64,000 nucleotides of DNA. Source: Linanthus parryae. Taxonomy: Eukaryota; Streptophyta; Magnoliopsida; Ericales; Polemoniaceae. The notes beneath the pieces are model-generated. The model worked only from the letters and a program-made list of their open reading frames with translations. It searched no databases and was not told the DNA's origin. Numbering within the stretch: position 1 is the first letter of the stretch; each line of letters starts with the position of its first letter. The translations under genes were made by a program, and so were the position numbers. The stretch covers positions 79,897,495-79,961,494 of the forward strand of contig JALGPY010000005.1 of the NCBI GenBank assembly GCA_023055425.1. Direction: 5' to 3'. Positions 22,630 to 34,040 of this stretch are shown here, piece by piece.

Positions 22630-23154
22630 CAAAGCCTGCAGAAAAGCCTTTGACATACTCAAAGATCGGCTGACCACTGCACCAATTATCACGACATTAG
22701 ACTGGTCACTCCCATTCGAACTCATGTGCGATGCTAGTGACTATGCAGTTGGAGCAGTATTAGGGCAGCGAAAAGATAAAGTCTGCAGTGTTATTTACTA
22801 TGCCAGCAGGGTTTTGAATGAGCACAAATTAACTATGGGACTATAGAAAAAGAGCTGCTGGCAGTAGTGTTTGCTTTGGACAAATTCAGATCTTATCTGG
22901 TGGGGTCAATAGTTATCATCTTCACTGATCACAGCGCATTGAAGTACCTGCTGGAGAAGAAGGACGCAAAGCCACGCCTGCTTCGTTGGATTTTGCTGAT
23001 GCAGGAATTCGATGTTGAAATCCGGGACAAGAAGGGAGTTGAAAATGTGGTGGCTGATCACTTATCTCGCCTGGATAACCCAACAGAAGAGTCAGTGATA
23101 ATTCAAGAGAACTTCCCTGACGAGCATATTATGAAGGTCAAAGCCAACAGATAA
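22535..23154 (+). pseudogene. pol: Athila RNase H region
   Basis: The frame 22535-22846 has FDKACRKAFDILKDRLTTAP and the RNase H start FELMCDASDYAVGAVLGQR. A frame change near 22845 leads to 22867-23154 with [14 protein letters not shown] and [11 protein letters not shown]. It ends in [11 protein letters not shown], the usual link to the integrase. Acidic residues are mostly kept, but the frameshift breaks the domain. Confidence 0.88.
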
Positions 23155-24431
23155 CCCTGGTATTACGCCATAGCCAATTATTTGGTTAATGGAGCACTCC
23201 CTGAAGACATCACCCCTCTGCAGAAAAAGAAGTTTATTTCAGAATGCAGACACTATTTCTGGGATGACCCTTTCCTGTTCAAACAGGGGGCGGACAACAT
23301 CCTTCAACGCTGTATCCCATGTCACGAGATTTTGGAGGTAATCCATCACTGTCACTCTGCACAGTGTGGGGGTCATTTCAACGGACCCAGAACAGCTCAC
23401 AAAGTACTGCAATCATGTTTTTTCTGGCCTACTGTTTTCAAAGATTGCCACAATTATGCATAGGGCTGTGACCGCTGCCAGCGAACAGGAAATATTTCCC
23501 AACGGAATGAGATGCCCATGACACTTTGGCAAGAGGTTGAACCTTTCGATGTTTGAGGTATAGATTTCATGGGCCTTTTTCCATCTTCTCTGGGAAATCT
23601 CTATATCCTTCTGGCAGTATATTATGTGTCAAAATGGGTGGAAGCTATGGCCTGTCAAAAAATGATGCAGCAGTAGTGGAACGATTTCTCAAACGCAACA
23701 TTTTTACCAGGTTTGGAACACCTAGAGCCATGGTCAGTGATGAAGGCTCTAACTTTTTTGCCAAAGTATTAAAGCAGTATGGGGTGTCTATCCATAATGT
23801 ATCACTGCCTTATCACCCTCAGGAAAATGGGAAAGCGGAGGTGTCAAACAGGGAAATAAAGTGCATATTGGAAAAAAACTGTGAATCCAGGACGGAAAGA
23901 TTGGTCCTTGAAGCGTGATGATGCACTCTGGGCGTACAGAACTGCCTACAAAACCCCGCTGAGAATGTCCCCATACCAGCTGGTTTTTGGTAAGGCCTGC
24001 CACCTACCACTGGAATTGGAGCACATAGCTTACTGGGCGATCAAGCAGCTCAATATGGATCATATTTTATCTGGAGAAAAGAGGAAGATGGCACTGCTCG
24101 AATTGGAGAATTCCGCAAGACAGCTTATGAGAGTGCCAAGATTTATAAGGAAAAAACAAAGAAATGGCATGACAACCGCATTCTACCGAAGAAGATAGTA
24201 ATTGGGCAGAAGGTTCTCCTTTACAACTCAAGGATGAAATTCTATCCGGGGAAACTACGCTCGAGATGGTCTTGACCATTTATTGTGAAAGACATTACAT
24301 CCTGGGGAGTAGTGGAGCTAGAAAACCCAAGGGACAATACATTCTTTAAGGTGAATTGGATGAGAATCAAGCCATACAGAGATCCTCGGGAGATAATAGA
24401 GGTAGAGGCCATCTACCTCGACATGCCCTGA
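23155..24431 (+). pseudogene. pol: Athila integrase
   Basis: The H2C2 zinc-binding end shows CHEILEVIHHCHSAQCGGHF (near 23325) and, after a stop at 23461, CDRCQRTGNIS. The catalytic core begins near 23560 (IDFMG...), with FGTPRAMVSDEGSNFF and [17 protein letters not shown] holding the second Asp and the Glu. A frame change near 23880 leads to [20 protein letters not shown] and the C-terminal part, ending near 24431. At least three breaks. The protein would insert the cDNA into the chromosome. Confidence 0.88.
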
Positions 24432-24483
24432 CCAACACTGAGGTAACAAAGTCGGTTTTTCGACTGTAAATCACAAGCGCTGA

Positions 24484-24499
24484 TTGGGAGGCAACCCAA
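24484..24499 (+). other. Hairpin just after pol
   Basis: TTGGGAGGCAACCCAA: a 5-bp stem TTGGG/CCCAA with a 6-base loop, about 50 bases after the pol stop. From memory this sequence recurs at the same place in many Athila/Tat elements; I could not check it here. Role unknown. Confidence 0.5.
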
Positions 24500-24638
24500 G
24501 GTAGAGTAGTTGTTTTTAAATTCAGTCATTTATTATTTTAATAAAAAATTTATAAAAAGAGAGTAAAGTGAGAAGAGGGGTTTAATGCTGAATTTAGTGT
24601 TTCAGGGAAACAGGAGCATTTTTTGCAGAAATTTGAGC

Positions 24639-25274
24639 TGCGTTCAAACGCAGAATTGTGCGTTCAAACGCAGCTGTGCGTTTATACTCAGATCCTTGCG
24701 TTGAAACGCAGAAGGCCACGTCAGCAAAAATTGACGGAAAATGGAACAGTCAGAAGCAGGAGTTGTGCATTCAAACGCAGAAGATCTGCGTTCAAACGCA
24801 GAATGGTTGCGTTCAAACGCGGGAACTCCAGTAAGAATTTTGGCGGACACATGTGCGTTCACACGCAGAAGTTGTGCGTTCAACGCACACCAAAAGAAGA
24901 AAATTTTCAGATTAACAGTTGTTCGTTCAAACGCAAGATGTGCGTTCAAACGCAGAAGCCTTGGATTGGAAATTTTGCGGAGAAAGAATGTGCGTTCAAA
25001 CGCAGAAGACTTGTTCCAAAAATTTTCTAGAGAGGATATGTGCGTTCAAACGCAGGAGCTGCGTTGAAACGCACATCATTAGAAATCTGCAGAATATTAA
25101 GAAACTGAAGAGCTGGTTTCAGACGCAGAGCATGTGCGTTCAAACGCACATCATCGCCAGCCTAGAAATTCCAGAAGCTAACAGTTGTGCGTTCAAACAC
25201 AGCCTCTGCGTTCAAACGCACATCATCGAGATTCAAAAAATTGTCCAGAAGATGAAGCACTGCGTTCAAACGCA
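24639..25274. repeat. Internal array of TGCGTTYRAACGCA palindromes
   Basis: About 17 exact or near copies of the palindrome found in the LTRs, from 24639-24652 to 25261-25274, spaced mostly 20-60 bases. The centre is usually CA, sometimes GA. Some copies have one changed base, and one (near 24878) lacks a base. The array lies between pol and the post-pol ORF and is denser than the LTR arrays. Apparent reading frames (24623-25030, 24741-25067) come from the repeat and match no family. Confidence 0.88.
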
Positions 25275-25318
25275 CAATGAGCGGGATCAGAAAATTTTGA
25301 ACATTTTTGACAAAAATT

Positions 25319-25365
25319 GAATTTCAGGGGCCAATCTGCAATTTCTGAAAGTTTGCCTATATATA
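25319..25365 (+). promoter_or_regulatory. Putative internal promoter upstream of the Athila post-pol ORF
   Basis: GAATTTCAGG (25319-25328), CCAAT (25331-25335) and TATATATA (25358-25365) lie between the internal palindrome array and the next ORF. The last palindrome and the TATA box are 83 bases apart; in both LTRs the gap is 85, and GAATTTCAGG also lies between them there. A CT-rich leader (25405-25440) and the ATG at 25668 follow. Promoter activity is inferred from this layout only. Confidence 0.5.
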
Positions 25366-25667
25366 CTGTACGACCGAAAGTGACCCATTTTCACTTGAAT
25401 CAAACAGTTTTCAACTCTCTCTCGAGAATATTCTCTCTTCCCTAGCCAGCCAGTCGCAGTCAGCCGCCAGTCTACTCCGACGACCACCACAAGACCGCTA
25501 GACTGCCCAGAAACAGTGTGAGGGTGATCAGACCAGGAAAATCAGACATTTCCATATCTGCTTCAGAGACAGTTTTGGGATCTATACCCGTAAGATTTAC
25601 TCCGGGTACCCAGGTTCTGTTTTTTCTCTCTCTTTACATATTTATTTTTGTCTTGTCAATTTCTGAG

Positions 25668-26585
25668 ATGGATGAGGACATACCTTACATGCAGCCAGAT
25701 AGGGTCATTGCCCCCTTGAACATCATAGACTGTAGGTTGTTGAGGGTCGATCATTTCTGTGACCATAGGTTTGTCAACATGGAGGCCCACTATTTTTTAT
25801 GCATGACAAAAAGATTAGGTATGACACCGGCTGAGAGAACCTTTCCCCGTTATATTGTGTCCATGGGGGAAAACCTGTTCAACTTCACCGAACAAGATCA
25901 CTTTGGGTATTTATTCACCGGGTTCACCAATATCCAGGTCAGTTATGTACTCGCGAAGGAGATTTTCAGTAATCTCCAGCAGTGCATGAACAGCGAGGCC
26001 CAGTCCATAGATTGGATTTACTGTAAAAAGAAATGGATTAGGATCATCCCTGAGAGTAGAAAGTCTGGGACTCGAATTGGTGTTGGATGACTGCCAGTTT
26101 TAGGAACTTAGGTGACACCCTTCTCAGCAACTTAGCGACCAAATCCTCCACACTGTGTGTGCGGGTGTGCCAGGCGCTGCATGGCATTACCCCGAGCGAA
26201 GTCCTGCCTATAGGAAACTTCCTTCTACTTTCCAGATTCGAGAGGCAAGATGGTGGACTGAGTGGTTCAAAAAACGGATCGTGGACATTAAGCACATGAC
26301 CCCGATGGATTATGTTGCGGCCCTTCTGGTGTATTGTTTAATGACCCGTCAGCCAGTCACCCTCCCGGAGATTATCTATGAGTTTTTCTGGGAAAGGAGG
26401 GAGACCAACAGTAGGAAGGGGTTGGGTTTTTTGGAGATGTTGACCAAAATGGCCCAGGACTATCTGGTGCCAATTCCTGGCGAGTTGAGAGATATCCGAC
26501 CAGTTCAGGTACGAAAGTACCGAAAGATGAGATGTGCTTTGGAGGAGGCTTTGCATGGGCCTCCGGATTATGTCCATGTGGATGA

Positions 26586-26619
<34 letters not shown>

Positions 26620-26650
26620 GGTGTGCCCCCTCATGGTGGGGGTGATGACA
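25668..26650 (+). pseudogene. Athila post-pol (env-like) ORF, part 1
   Basis: The ORF after pol in Athila elements has an unproven role and is often called env-like. I chose the ATG at 25668 (MDEDIPYMQPDRVIAPLN). The text runs through DHFCDHRFVNMEAHYFLC and FNFTEQDHFGYLFTGF. Frame changes near 26090 and 26170 break it. It continues with FKKRIVDIKHMTPMDYVAAL and RKYRKMRCALEEALHGPP, then an Asp run and a Gly run from a GAT/GGT microsatellite. It stops at 26650 where the LARD element entered. No clear signal peptide or transmembrane segment is seen in this part. Confidence 0.72.
26581..26622 (+). repeat. (GAT)n(GGT)n microsatellite inside the ORF
   Basis: A run of GAT units followed by GGT units, in frame, encodes consecutive Asp then Gly residues of the post-pol ORF. 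Length variation here would keep the frame. Confidence 0.85.
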
Positions 26651-29599
26651 TGTAACAACCCGTATTTTAATCTAGGGTTATTTTAGTAATTTCCTTACAA
26701 TATATTTATTATTCAAAAATGTGAGAATCGTATTGTTTCATATTAGTGTTAGTCATAAGAAGACGTGTGGATATTATGCGTGATTTGACTTCGTAGTGAT
26801 TAACTATTTGTTCGTTTATAATTATTTTGATAAGCTACATTGGTTTTATACATTATTTATAAACAAATTTCTTAAATTTTGAATAATAAGTTAATTATAA
26901 ATTTTAAATAATCGTTTAGTAAAGTTTTATTAAATAAAACATTTATGAGTTACTTTTACCAGTCGACTTTCATTTTATTACTTAAAACGAATTTTCTAAG
27001 TCATATTTATATTTTTTTTATCAGTCAAAATTATTTTTATTAGCTAACCTTTAATTATTCAGTCAAAAATACTGTTATTTATTTGATATCGTATTAGTTG
27101 TTCATCGCGTGTAGAACTTTCGTAGCGTTTTTAAAACATTCGCCGCGCGTTAATTTTCCGTCGCGCACCACTTTTCACGTGTCGAACCACCGCGTGATCT
27201 CGCGAATCCGCCACACGGAATAATTATTTCTCTCCTATCACATCCATTCCTTTTCTTCCCCTGCTTTGTCCTGCTTCAGCCACCGACCAGCCACCTCCGT
27301 ACTCTCCTCCTGCTCAACCCACGCCGAGCGTGGTTCTTCTCTAGCTAGCTAGCCAGCCTACCTCCTCTCAAATCACCTCAACCCCCTCCTCAATTCTCAT
27401 GCTCCCTCTTCTCTTCTTAATCCCCTTCTCCTCTTCATCTTCTCCACCACCACACACTCTGTTTTTGTCCGGGAACACACCCAGCAAAAGCCCACTGAAA
27501 TCAGCCACCACCACCTTCGGCCACCACCTCCAATCTCCTCCAACACCACCACCGTCCCACCTTGAAGCCACCACCATCGTTACCTCACAAAACCATCCCC
27601 TTTTCACCCTCTGCTTTCACCCGAAGGAAACCCAACAAAACAAAGCCTATTCACAGTGAATCGCCACCTCCATCACCACCACCACGCAGCACCATCTCAC
27701 CAAATCCATCCCCTTTCAACCCTCTGTTTCGCCAAGAATAAACCCAGCAAAACAGAGCATCCCCGCCACCAATCACCACCTCCAATCACCGTCACAACCC
27801 ACCACCATCATCACCCAGCTCTTCCCTCTCACTCTCGGCCTCAAATCTCCCCCTTTCCCATCGATACAGCAGCAGAAACGACAACAGCAGCAGCGCCGGT
27901 AGTAACCCCCGACGCCGCCACTGCCACCCGACCCGAAGGCTCGGCACCACCGCTGCCGCCTCTCACTACCTCCCTCTCTCCGTCTCTCTGTCGCGAACGG
28001 ACGAAGCCCAGCCACCGGATTAAACCGGCGACCAGGACCCTGAACCACCGCCGCCTCCATCATCGTCCAAAGCTCCGGCGAATTTTGACCCGTAGCTCCT
28101 TGTGTCCGATTCGACCTATTTCTCGTTTGGAGCCTAACTTTGTAGAACCAGGCGTTGTCTACCTGTAGTGCTACTTGTGTATCTTCGGCTCTCACGGTGA
28201 GTATTCATGCTTAGTCTCGTGAGCTTATCTTCTTTCGCGTCAAAACGTGATTTATGTCTTGTCTCAAAATATATGCTTAGTTTTGCGTGCCAATTCATTT
28301 CAGGTGATATACTTGTTTTATTTGAAAATAATTGCCGCACGTTATTTCGAAATTTCTAAACTTGTCGTACTTGCGTTTACATCGTCACTTTACTACTCGT
28401 CTTCAAATCGAAAAACTCATTGTTCAAACTGTCACTGTCAGAATTCATTAACAACGTAAAGTGAAAGATCGCATGTACCGGAACCAGTTGGTTGTTACTT
28501 GGAATCCCCTTAGTTGGCTTTAGTTTTTCTCTCAGATGGCACGACTCTCCGCCTAGTATAGTTTATTATTATAGTGGGGGCGGGAAATGTTTTTTTTTCC
28601 ATAACGCCAGGCACGGAGGAAAGGTTTTCTCTCTTGTTGTCGTCCTACATCGGGAAAGGTTTTCCCAAACTGTAACGTAGTTTATTATTATAGTGGGGGC
28701 GGGAAAGGTTTTCCATAACGCCAGGCACGGAGGAAAGGTTTTCTCTCTTGTTGTCGTCCTACATCGGGAAAGGTTTTCCCAAACTGTGACGTAGTTTATT
28801 ATTATAGTGGGGGCGGGAAAGGTTTTCCAAAACGCCAGGCACGGAGGAAAGGTTTTCTCTCTCGTTGTCGTCCTACGCTGGGAAGGTTTCCCCGGGAAAG
28901 GTTTTCCCAATTCTTGATCTAGATATCCAATCCGAGATGATATACTTCACCCTGGTCTCCCCTAGTTACTGCGACATAATAATATGACTTGTTTCATACT
29001 CACGTTTGGAAACGTATGAATATCTCGGTAAACGAATCGGCTACTCATAATAACTCTCAGTTTAGAAACAATAACTTCTGAGAACTCTGATAATCGTAAC
29101 TTCTACTCGTACTTCTATTTTTGAAAATAGTTCAAGTCTTTACTCTGATGTTTATACTTATACTATGTTACTGTTTAAACTATGTCAAATGTAAACCCGA
29201 CAACCTGTCTTAGCCACTCTGTTTTACATGCTAAGGTGTTTATTCACTCAGTTTTTACTGATACTCGAAAAACTGCGTCCTTGTTTCTTTTAAATTCCCC
29301 GCAGGATTATGATTGGTTGCTTGGGGTAACGCGCTGGGATCACGAACACGCTCTCTCATGCAAACAGTAGAGTTTAGTAATTAACCGGAGAGCTCACTTT
29401 TGATGTAAAATATTTTGTTAGACATGGTGTCCAGTTTGGAACCAGTCACGAACGTTGTAAACTTTTATCGTAATGAATCAGTATTTGGATGTTTCCTTTC
29501 ACTTGTTTTCAGTTACCACTCCTTGTACCGAAGGGTAAAATCCCCTGTACGGAGGGCACCAACCGGTTTCCGGATCCTCTGGAAATCGGGGGTGTTACA
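26651..29599 (+). repeat. LARD 5' LTR (2949 bp)
   Basis: Matches 30555-33500 almost throughout, with scattered substitutions and small indels. It includes an AT-rich first part, a CT/CAC-rich part (27260-28100) and a triple tandem repeat (28561-28910). Small open frames such as 27656-28168 are His/Pro-rich products of CACC repeats, present with changes in both LTRs; I do not consider them genes. Confidence 0.93.
28561..28910 (+). repeat. Three tandem repeats of about 115 bp in the LARD 5' LTR
   Basis: Units begin GTTTATTATTATAGTGGGGG at 28561, 28680 and 28794 (periods 119 and 114). Each holds GGGAAAGGTTTTCC and CTTGTTGTCGTCCTAC. Short inverted parts (GGGAAA...TTTCCC, ACCTTTCC) occur within units. 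The same triple repeat is in the 3' LTR at 32463. Confidence 0.85.
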
Positions 29600-30554
29600 G
29601 CTCGTATCAGAGCAGTGACATCCAGTAGGACTGTAGGGAGAAAACACTTCAAACTAAGATTTTTGAAAGTAACTAAGCTAATTTTGAAATTGAAGTTTAA
29701 ATCGGTAGGGTAAGACAAACTGAAAAGTAAAATCTGAATAAGCCGGGGATTTTGGGTTTGTCTCTTGTTTTATCTTCGGAGGCCTACCTGATATGTGTTA
29801 CTTGTCTTACTTTCATTTCATTTCATTTCCAAGACTAAGTTCTTATAAGTGTTTGAATGACCAGTGATTGACTAGGGGTGTATCCCACCCTCCCTCGTCT
29901 TTTTGTTTTGAGATATTGCTAACTTGCGCTTAAATGTGCTCTTTCTTACATGTATTAAGAGTGTTTACACTCGCTTTGTGATAATGTCTGTCTGTGCAAT
30001 CGCACTTCGGAATATGATCTTTTACTTGTGAGAACCTTGTTCTCGGATTTCATGTATCTTGATGAGACATGTTTTGATATTAGATGTTATTGCGTATGTT
30101 CTTATGTCATACCTATTCGTATACCCCGGCACCGCATAGTTGATAGACTTTAGCGTACGATGCCCGTCTAATAGGCAACCCTGCTACGCCACCAAAGTCG
30201 ACGATCAATCTCAATTGGAGGAATGCCGCTCATGAAAACAACTTGAGGCCAGGTGGACGTACCTTTATGATGAATCAAATCGGAGCAGAAGCAACAAACA
30301 ACATGGCGACCGATCCGCTACCCGTCCAATACCTCCCTGCTTTTCCCTTCGTATTATAAACCCATTGAGACTCTTAGAAACTCTTTCAAGCTTCGAGGAC
30401 GAAGCTCATTCCTGAGTGGGGGAAGATGCAACGACCCTGTTTTGTCCCTGCATTCATATGCCTGCTAATTGTCGTTTCACTAGCTCTGACTTAAATAGAG
30501 ACCTAGCACCAAGTTCAAGCTTCGAGGACGAAGCTTAGTCCAAGGAGGGAAGGA
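29600..30554 (+). other. LARD internal region
   Basis: The 955 bp contain the primer-site-like GCTCGTATCAGAGC directly after the LTR. Two copies of AGCTTCGAGGACGAAGCT-like sequence lie near 30393 and 30520. The polypurine tract GGAGGGAAGGA (about 30544-30554) ends the region. No retrotransposon domain is visible, so proteins must come from a related element. Confidence 0.8.
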
Positions 30555-33500
30555 TGTAACAACCCGTATTTTAATCTAGGGTTATTTTAGTAATTTCCTT
30601 ACAATATATTTATTATTCAAAAATGTGAGAATCGTATTGTTTCATATTAGTGTTAGTCATAAGAAGACGTGTGGATATTATGCGTGATTTGACTTCGTAG
30701 TGATTAACTATTTGTTCGTTTATAATTATTTTGATAAGCTACATTGGTTTTATACATTATTTATAAACAAATTTCTTAAATTTTGAATAATAAGTTAATT
30801 ATAAATTTTAAATAATCGTTTAGTAAAGTTTTATTAAATAAAACATTTATGAGTTACTTTTACCAGTCGACTTTCATTTTATTACTTAAAACGAATTTTC
30901 TAAGTCATATTTATATATTTTTTATCAGTCGAAATTATTTTTATTAGCTAAATTTAATTATTCAGTCAAAAATACTGTTATTTATTTGATATCGTATTAG
31001 TTGTTCATCGCGTGTAGAACTTTCGTAGCGTTTTTAAAACATTCGCCGCGCGTTAATTTTCCGTCGCGCACCACTTTTCACGTGTCGAACCATCGCGTGA
31101 TCTCGCGAATCCGCCACACGGAATAATTATTTCTCTCCTATCACATCCATTCTTTTTCTTCCCCTGCTTTGTCCTGCTTCAGCCACCGACCAGCCACCTC
31201 CGTACTCTCCTCCTGCTCAACCCACGCCGAGCATGGTTCTTCTCTAGCTAGCTAGCCAGCCTACCTCCTCTCAAATCACCTCAACCCCCTCCTCAATTCT
31301 CCTGCTCCCTCTTCTCTTCTTAATCCCCTTCTCCTCTTCATATTCTCCACCGCCACACACTCTGTTTTTGGCCGGGAACACACCCAACAAAAGCCCACTG
31401 AAATCAGCCACCACCACCGTCGGCCACCACCTCCAATCTCCTCCAACACCACCCACCTTGAAGCCACCACCATCGTTACCTCACAAAACCAGCCCCTTTT
31501 CACCCTCTTCTTTCACCTGAAGGAAACCCAACAAAACAGAGCCTATTCACAGTGAATCGCCACCTCCATCACCACCACCACGCAACACCATCTCACCAAA
31601 TCCATCCCCTTTCAACCCTCTGTTTTGCCAAGAATAAACCCAGCAAAACAGAGCATCCCCGCCACCAATCACCACCTCCAATCACCGTCACAACCCACCA
31701 CCATCGTCACCCAGCTCTTCCCTCTCACTCTCGGCCTCAAATCTCCCCCTTTCCCGTCGAAACAGCAGCAAAAACGACAACAGCAGCAGCAGCAACGCCG
31801 GTAGTAACCCCCGACGCCGCCACTGCCACCCGACCCGAAGGCTCGGCACCACCGCTGCCGCCTCTCTCTACCTCCCTTTCTCCGTCTCTCTGTCGCGAAC
31901 GGACGAAGCCCAGCCACCGAATTAAACCGGCGACCAGGACCCTGAACCACCGCCGCCTCCATCATCGTCCAAAGCTCCGGCGGATTTTGACCCGGAGCTC
32001 CTTGTGTCCGATTCGACCTATTTCTCGTTTGGAGCCTAACTTCGTAGAACCAGGCGTTGTCTACCTGTACTGCTACTTGCGTATCTTCGGCTCTCACGGT
32101 GAGTATTCATGCTTAGTCTCGTGAGCTTATCTTCTTTCGCGTCAAAACGTGATTTATGTCTTGTCTCAAAATATATGCTTAGTTTTGCGTGCCAATTCAT
32201 TTCAGGTGATATACTTGTTTTATTTGAAAATAGTTGCCGCACGTTATTTAGAAATTTCTAAACTTGTCGTACTTGCTTTTACATCGTCACTTTACTACTC
32301 GTCTTCAAATCGAAAAACTCATTGTTCAAACTGTCACTGTCAGAATTCATTAACAACGTAAAGTGAAAGATCGCATGTACCGGAACCAGTTGGTTGTTAC
32401 TTGGAATCCCCTTAGTTGGCTTTAATTTTTCTCTCAGATGGCACGACTCTCCGCCTAGTATAGTTTATTATTATAGTGGGGGCGGGAAATGTTTTTTTCC
32501 ATAACGCCAGGCACGGAGGAAAGGTTTTCTCTCTTGTTGTCGTCCTACATTGGGAAAGGTTTTCCCAAACTGGTAACGTAGTTTATTATTATAGTGGGGG
32601 CGGGAAAGGTTTTCCATAACGCCAGGCACGGAGGAAAGGTTTTCTCTCTTGTTGTCGTCCTACATCGGGAAAGGTTTTCCCAAACTGTGACGTAGTTTAT
32701 TATTATAGTGGGGGCGGGAAAGGTTTTCCATAACGCCAGGCACGGAGGAAAGGTTTCCTCTCTCGTTGTCGTCCTACGCTGGGAAGGTTTCCCCGGGAAA
32801 GGTTTTCCCAATTCTTGATCTAGATATCCAATCCGAGATGATATACTTCACCCTGGTCTCCCCTAGTTACTGCGACATAATAATATGACTTGTTTCATAC
32901 TCACGTTTGGAAACGTATGAATATCTCGGTAAACGAATCGGCTACTCATAATAACTCTCAGTTTAGAAACAATAACTTCTGAGAACTCTGATAATCGTAA
33001 CTTCTACTCGTACTTCTATTTTTGAAAATAGTTCAAGTCTTTACTCTGATGTTTATACTTATACTCTGTTACTGTTTAAACTATGTCAAATGTAAACCCG
33101 GCAACCTGTCTTAGCCACTCTGTTTTACATGCTAAGGTGTTTATTCACTCAGTTTTTACTGATACTCGAAAAACTGCGTCCTTGTTTCTTTTAAATTCCC
33201 CGCAGGATTATGATTGGTTGCTTGGGGTAACGCGCTGGGATCACGAACACGCTCTCTCATGCAAACAGTAGAGTTTAGTAATTAACCGGAGAGCTCACTT
33301 TTGATGTAAAATATTTTTTTAGACTTGGTGTCCAGTTTGGAACAAGTCACGAACGTTGTAAACTTTTATCATAATGAATCAGTAGTTGTAAGTTTCCTTT
33401 CACTTGTTTTCAGTTACCACTCCTTGTACGAAAGGGTAAAATCCCCTGTACGTAGGGCACCAACTGGTTTCCGGCTCCTCTGGAAATCGGGGGTGTTACA
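30555..33500 (+). repeat. LARD 3' LTR (2946 bp)
   Basis: Begins TGTAACAACCCG directly after the polypurine tract and ends GGTGTTACA. Colinear with the 5' LTR, with a few small indels. Confidence 0.93.
32463..32811 (+). repeat. Three tandem repeats of about 115 bp in the LARD 3' LTR
   Basis: Units start at 32463, 32581 and 32694 (periods 118 and 113). They are the same as those at 28561-28910, so the triplication predates this insertion. Confidence 0.85.
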
Positions 33501-34040
33501 TGAAATGCCGCTGCCGCCACCGCCGGCTTGTGGTGGTCTGGCTACCTTACCAGGTCCCCTTCGATTGCCCCGGTCTGTCAGTTCCAGTGAACCCAGGCAG
33601 ACCGAGTATGACCACGGGCAGTCCAACAGAGGGGCCAGGCGCAGTTCTTTTGGGCGCTCGGAGAGGACTAAGCATGAGGAGTGGGCCAGAAAGAAAATTA
33701 AGTCCCAGTAAAAGATGCAGAACTACCTGGTGAGGACGGTCAAGAAAATGGCCCGAGGTCTTGGAAAGCATTTTAAGACCTAGAAGCATATCTACCATGC
33801 TAACACCACCGCTATGCGAGCTCATGAGGAAGCCCTCAATGAGATTCACAGCAACATGCGTGATAAGAAATTTAACTTCCCGGCCCGCTATTCCAGTGAT
33901 AACTGTCCCAGTTGGACGATGGAGGATAGCAGGCCCTATGACAGCTTCTCTGTGACCCCACCCCGAGCCCAGAACACGCAGACATTGTAGGTGACCCCGG
34001 CAGACCCGGTACCCAGTACCCACCCAGACAGCATGCAGAC
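33501..34040 (+). pseudogene. Athila post-pol ORF, part 2
   Basis: The continuation after the LARD element: PLPPPPACGGLATLPG and a Ser/Arg-rich part (33547-33711). After a stop near 33711 it goes on with KKMARGLGKHF and AHEEALNEIHSNMRDKKFNF in shifted frames to 34040, where a solo LTR entered. The Pro-rich and basic, low-complexity character gives no functional clue. Confidence 0.65.

Larger units (their letters stand above)
26651..33500 (+). mobile_element. LARD-like non-coding LTR retrotransposon (6.85 kb)
   Basis: Two LTRs of about 2.95 kb (26651-29599 and 30555-33500) begin TGTAACAACCCG and end GGTGTTACA around only 955 bp of internal DNA. Flanks are TGACA (26646-26650) and TGAAA (33501-33505), a 5-bp TSD with one change. 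Taking out the element plus one TSD copy restores the reading frame of the Athila ORF across the site. There are no gag or pol domains. The primer-site variant TATCAGAGC, TTCGAGGACGAAGC before the 3' LTR, and the TGTAACA start suggest derivation from a chromovirus-type Ty3/gypsy element. Confidence 0.92.

Noticed and set aside
24623..25320. Overlapping frames with CVQTQ/CAFKRR/RSNA repeats; also a CRISPR-like look from regular short repeats
   Set aside because: The frames are translations of TGCGTTCAAACGCA. The repeats are palindromic with irregular, unrelated spacers inside a plant retrotransposon, so neither a protein nor a CRISPR array is supported.
27656..28168. His/Pro-rich open frame (170 codons) and its 190-codon counterpart at 31552-32124
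   Set aside because: Both lie in the LARD LTRs and result from CACC-type low-complexity DNA; the ends differ between the copies and there is no domain.
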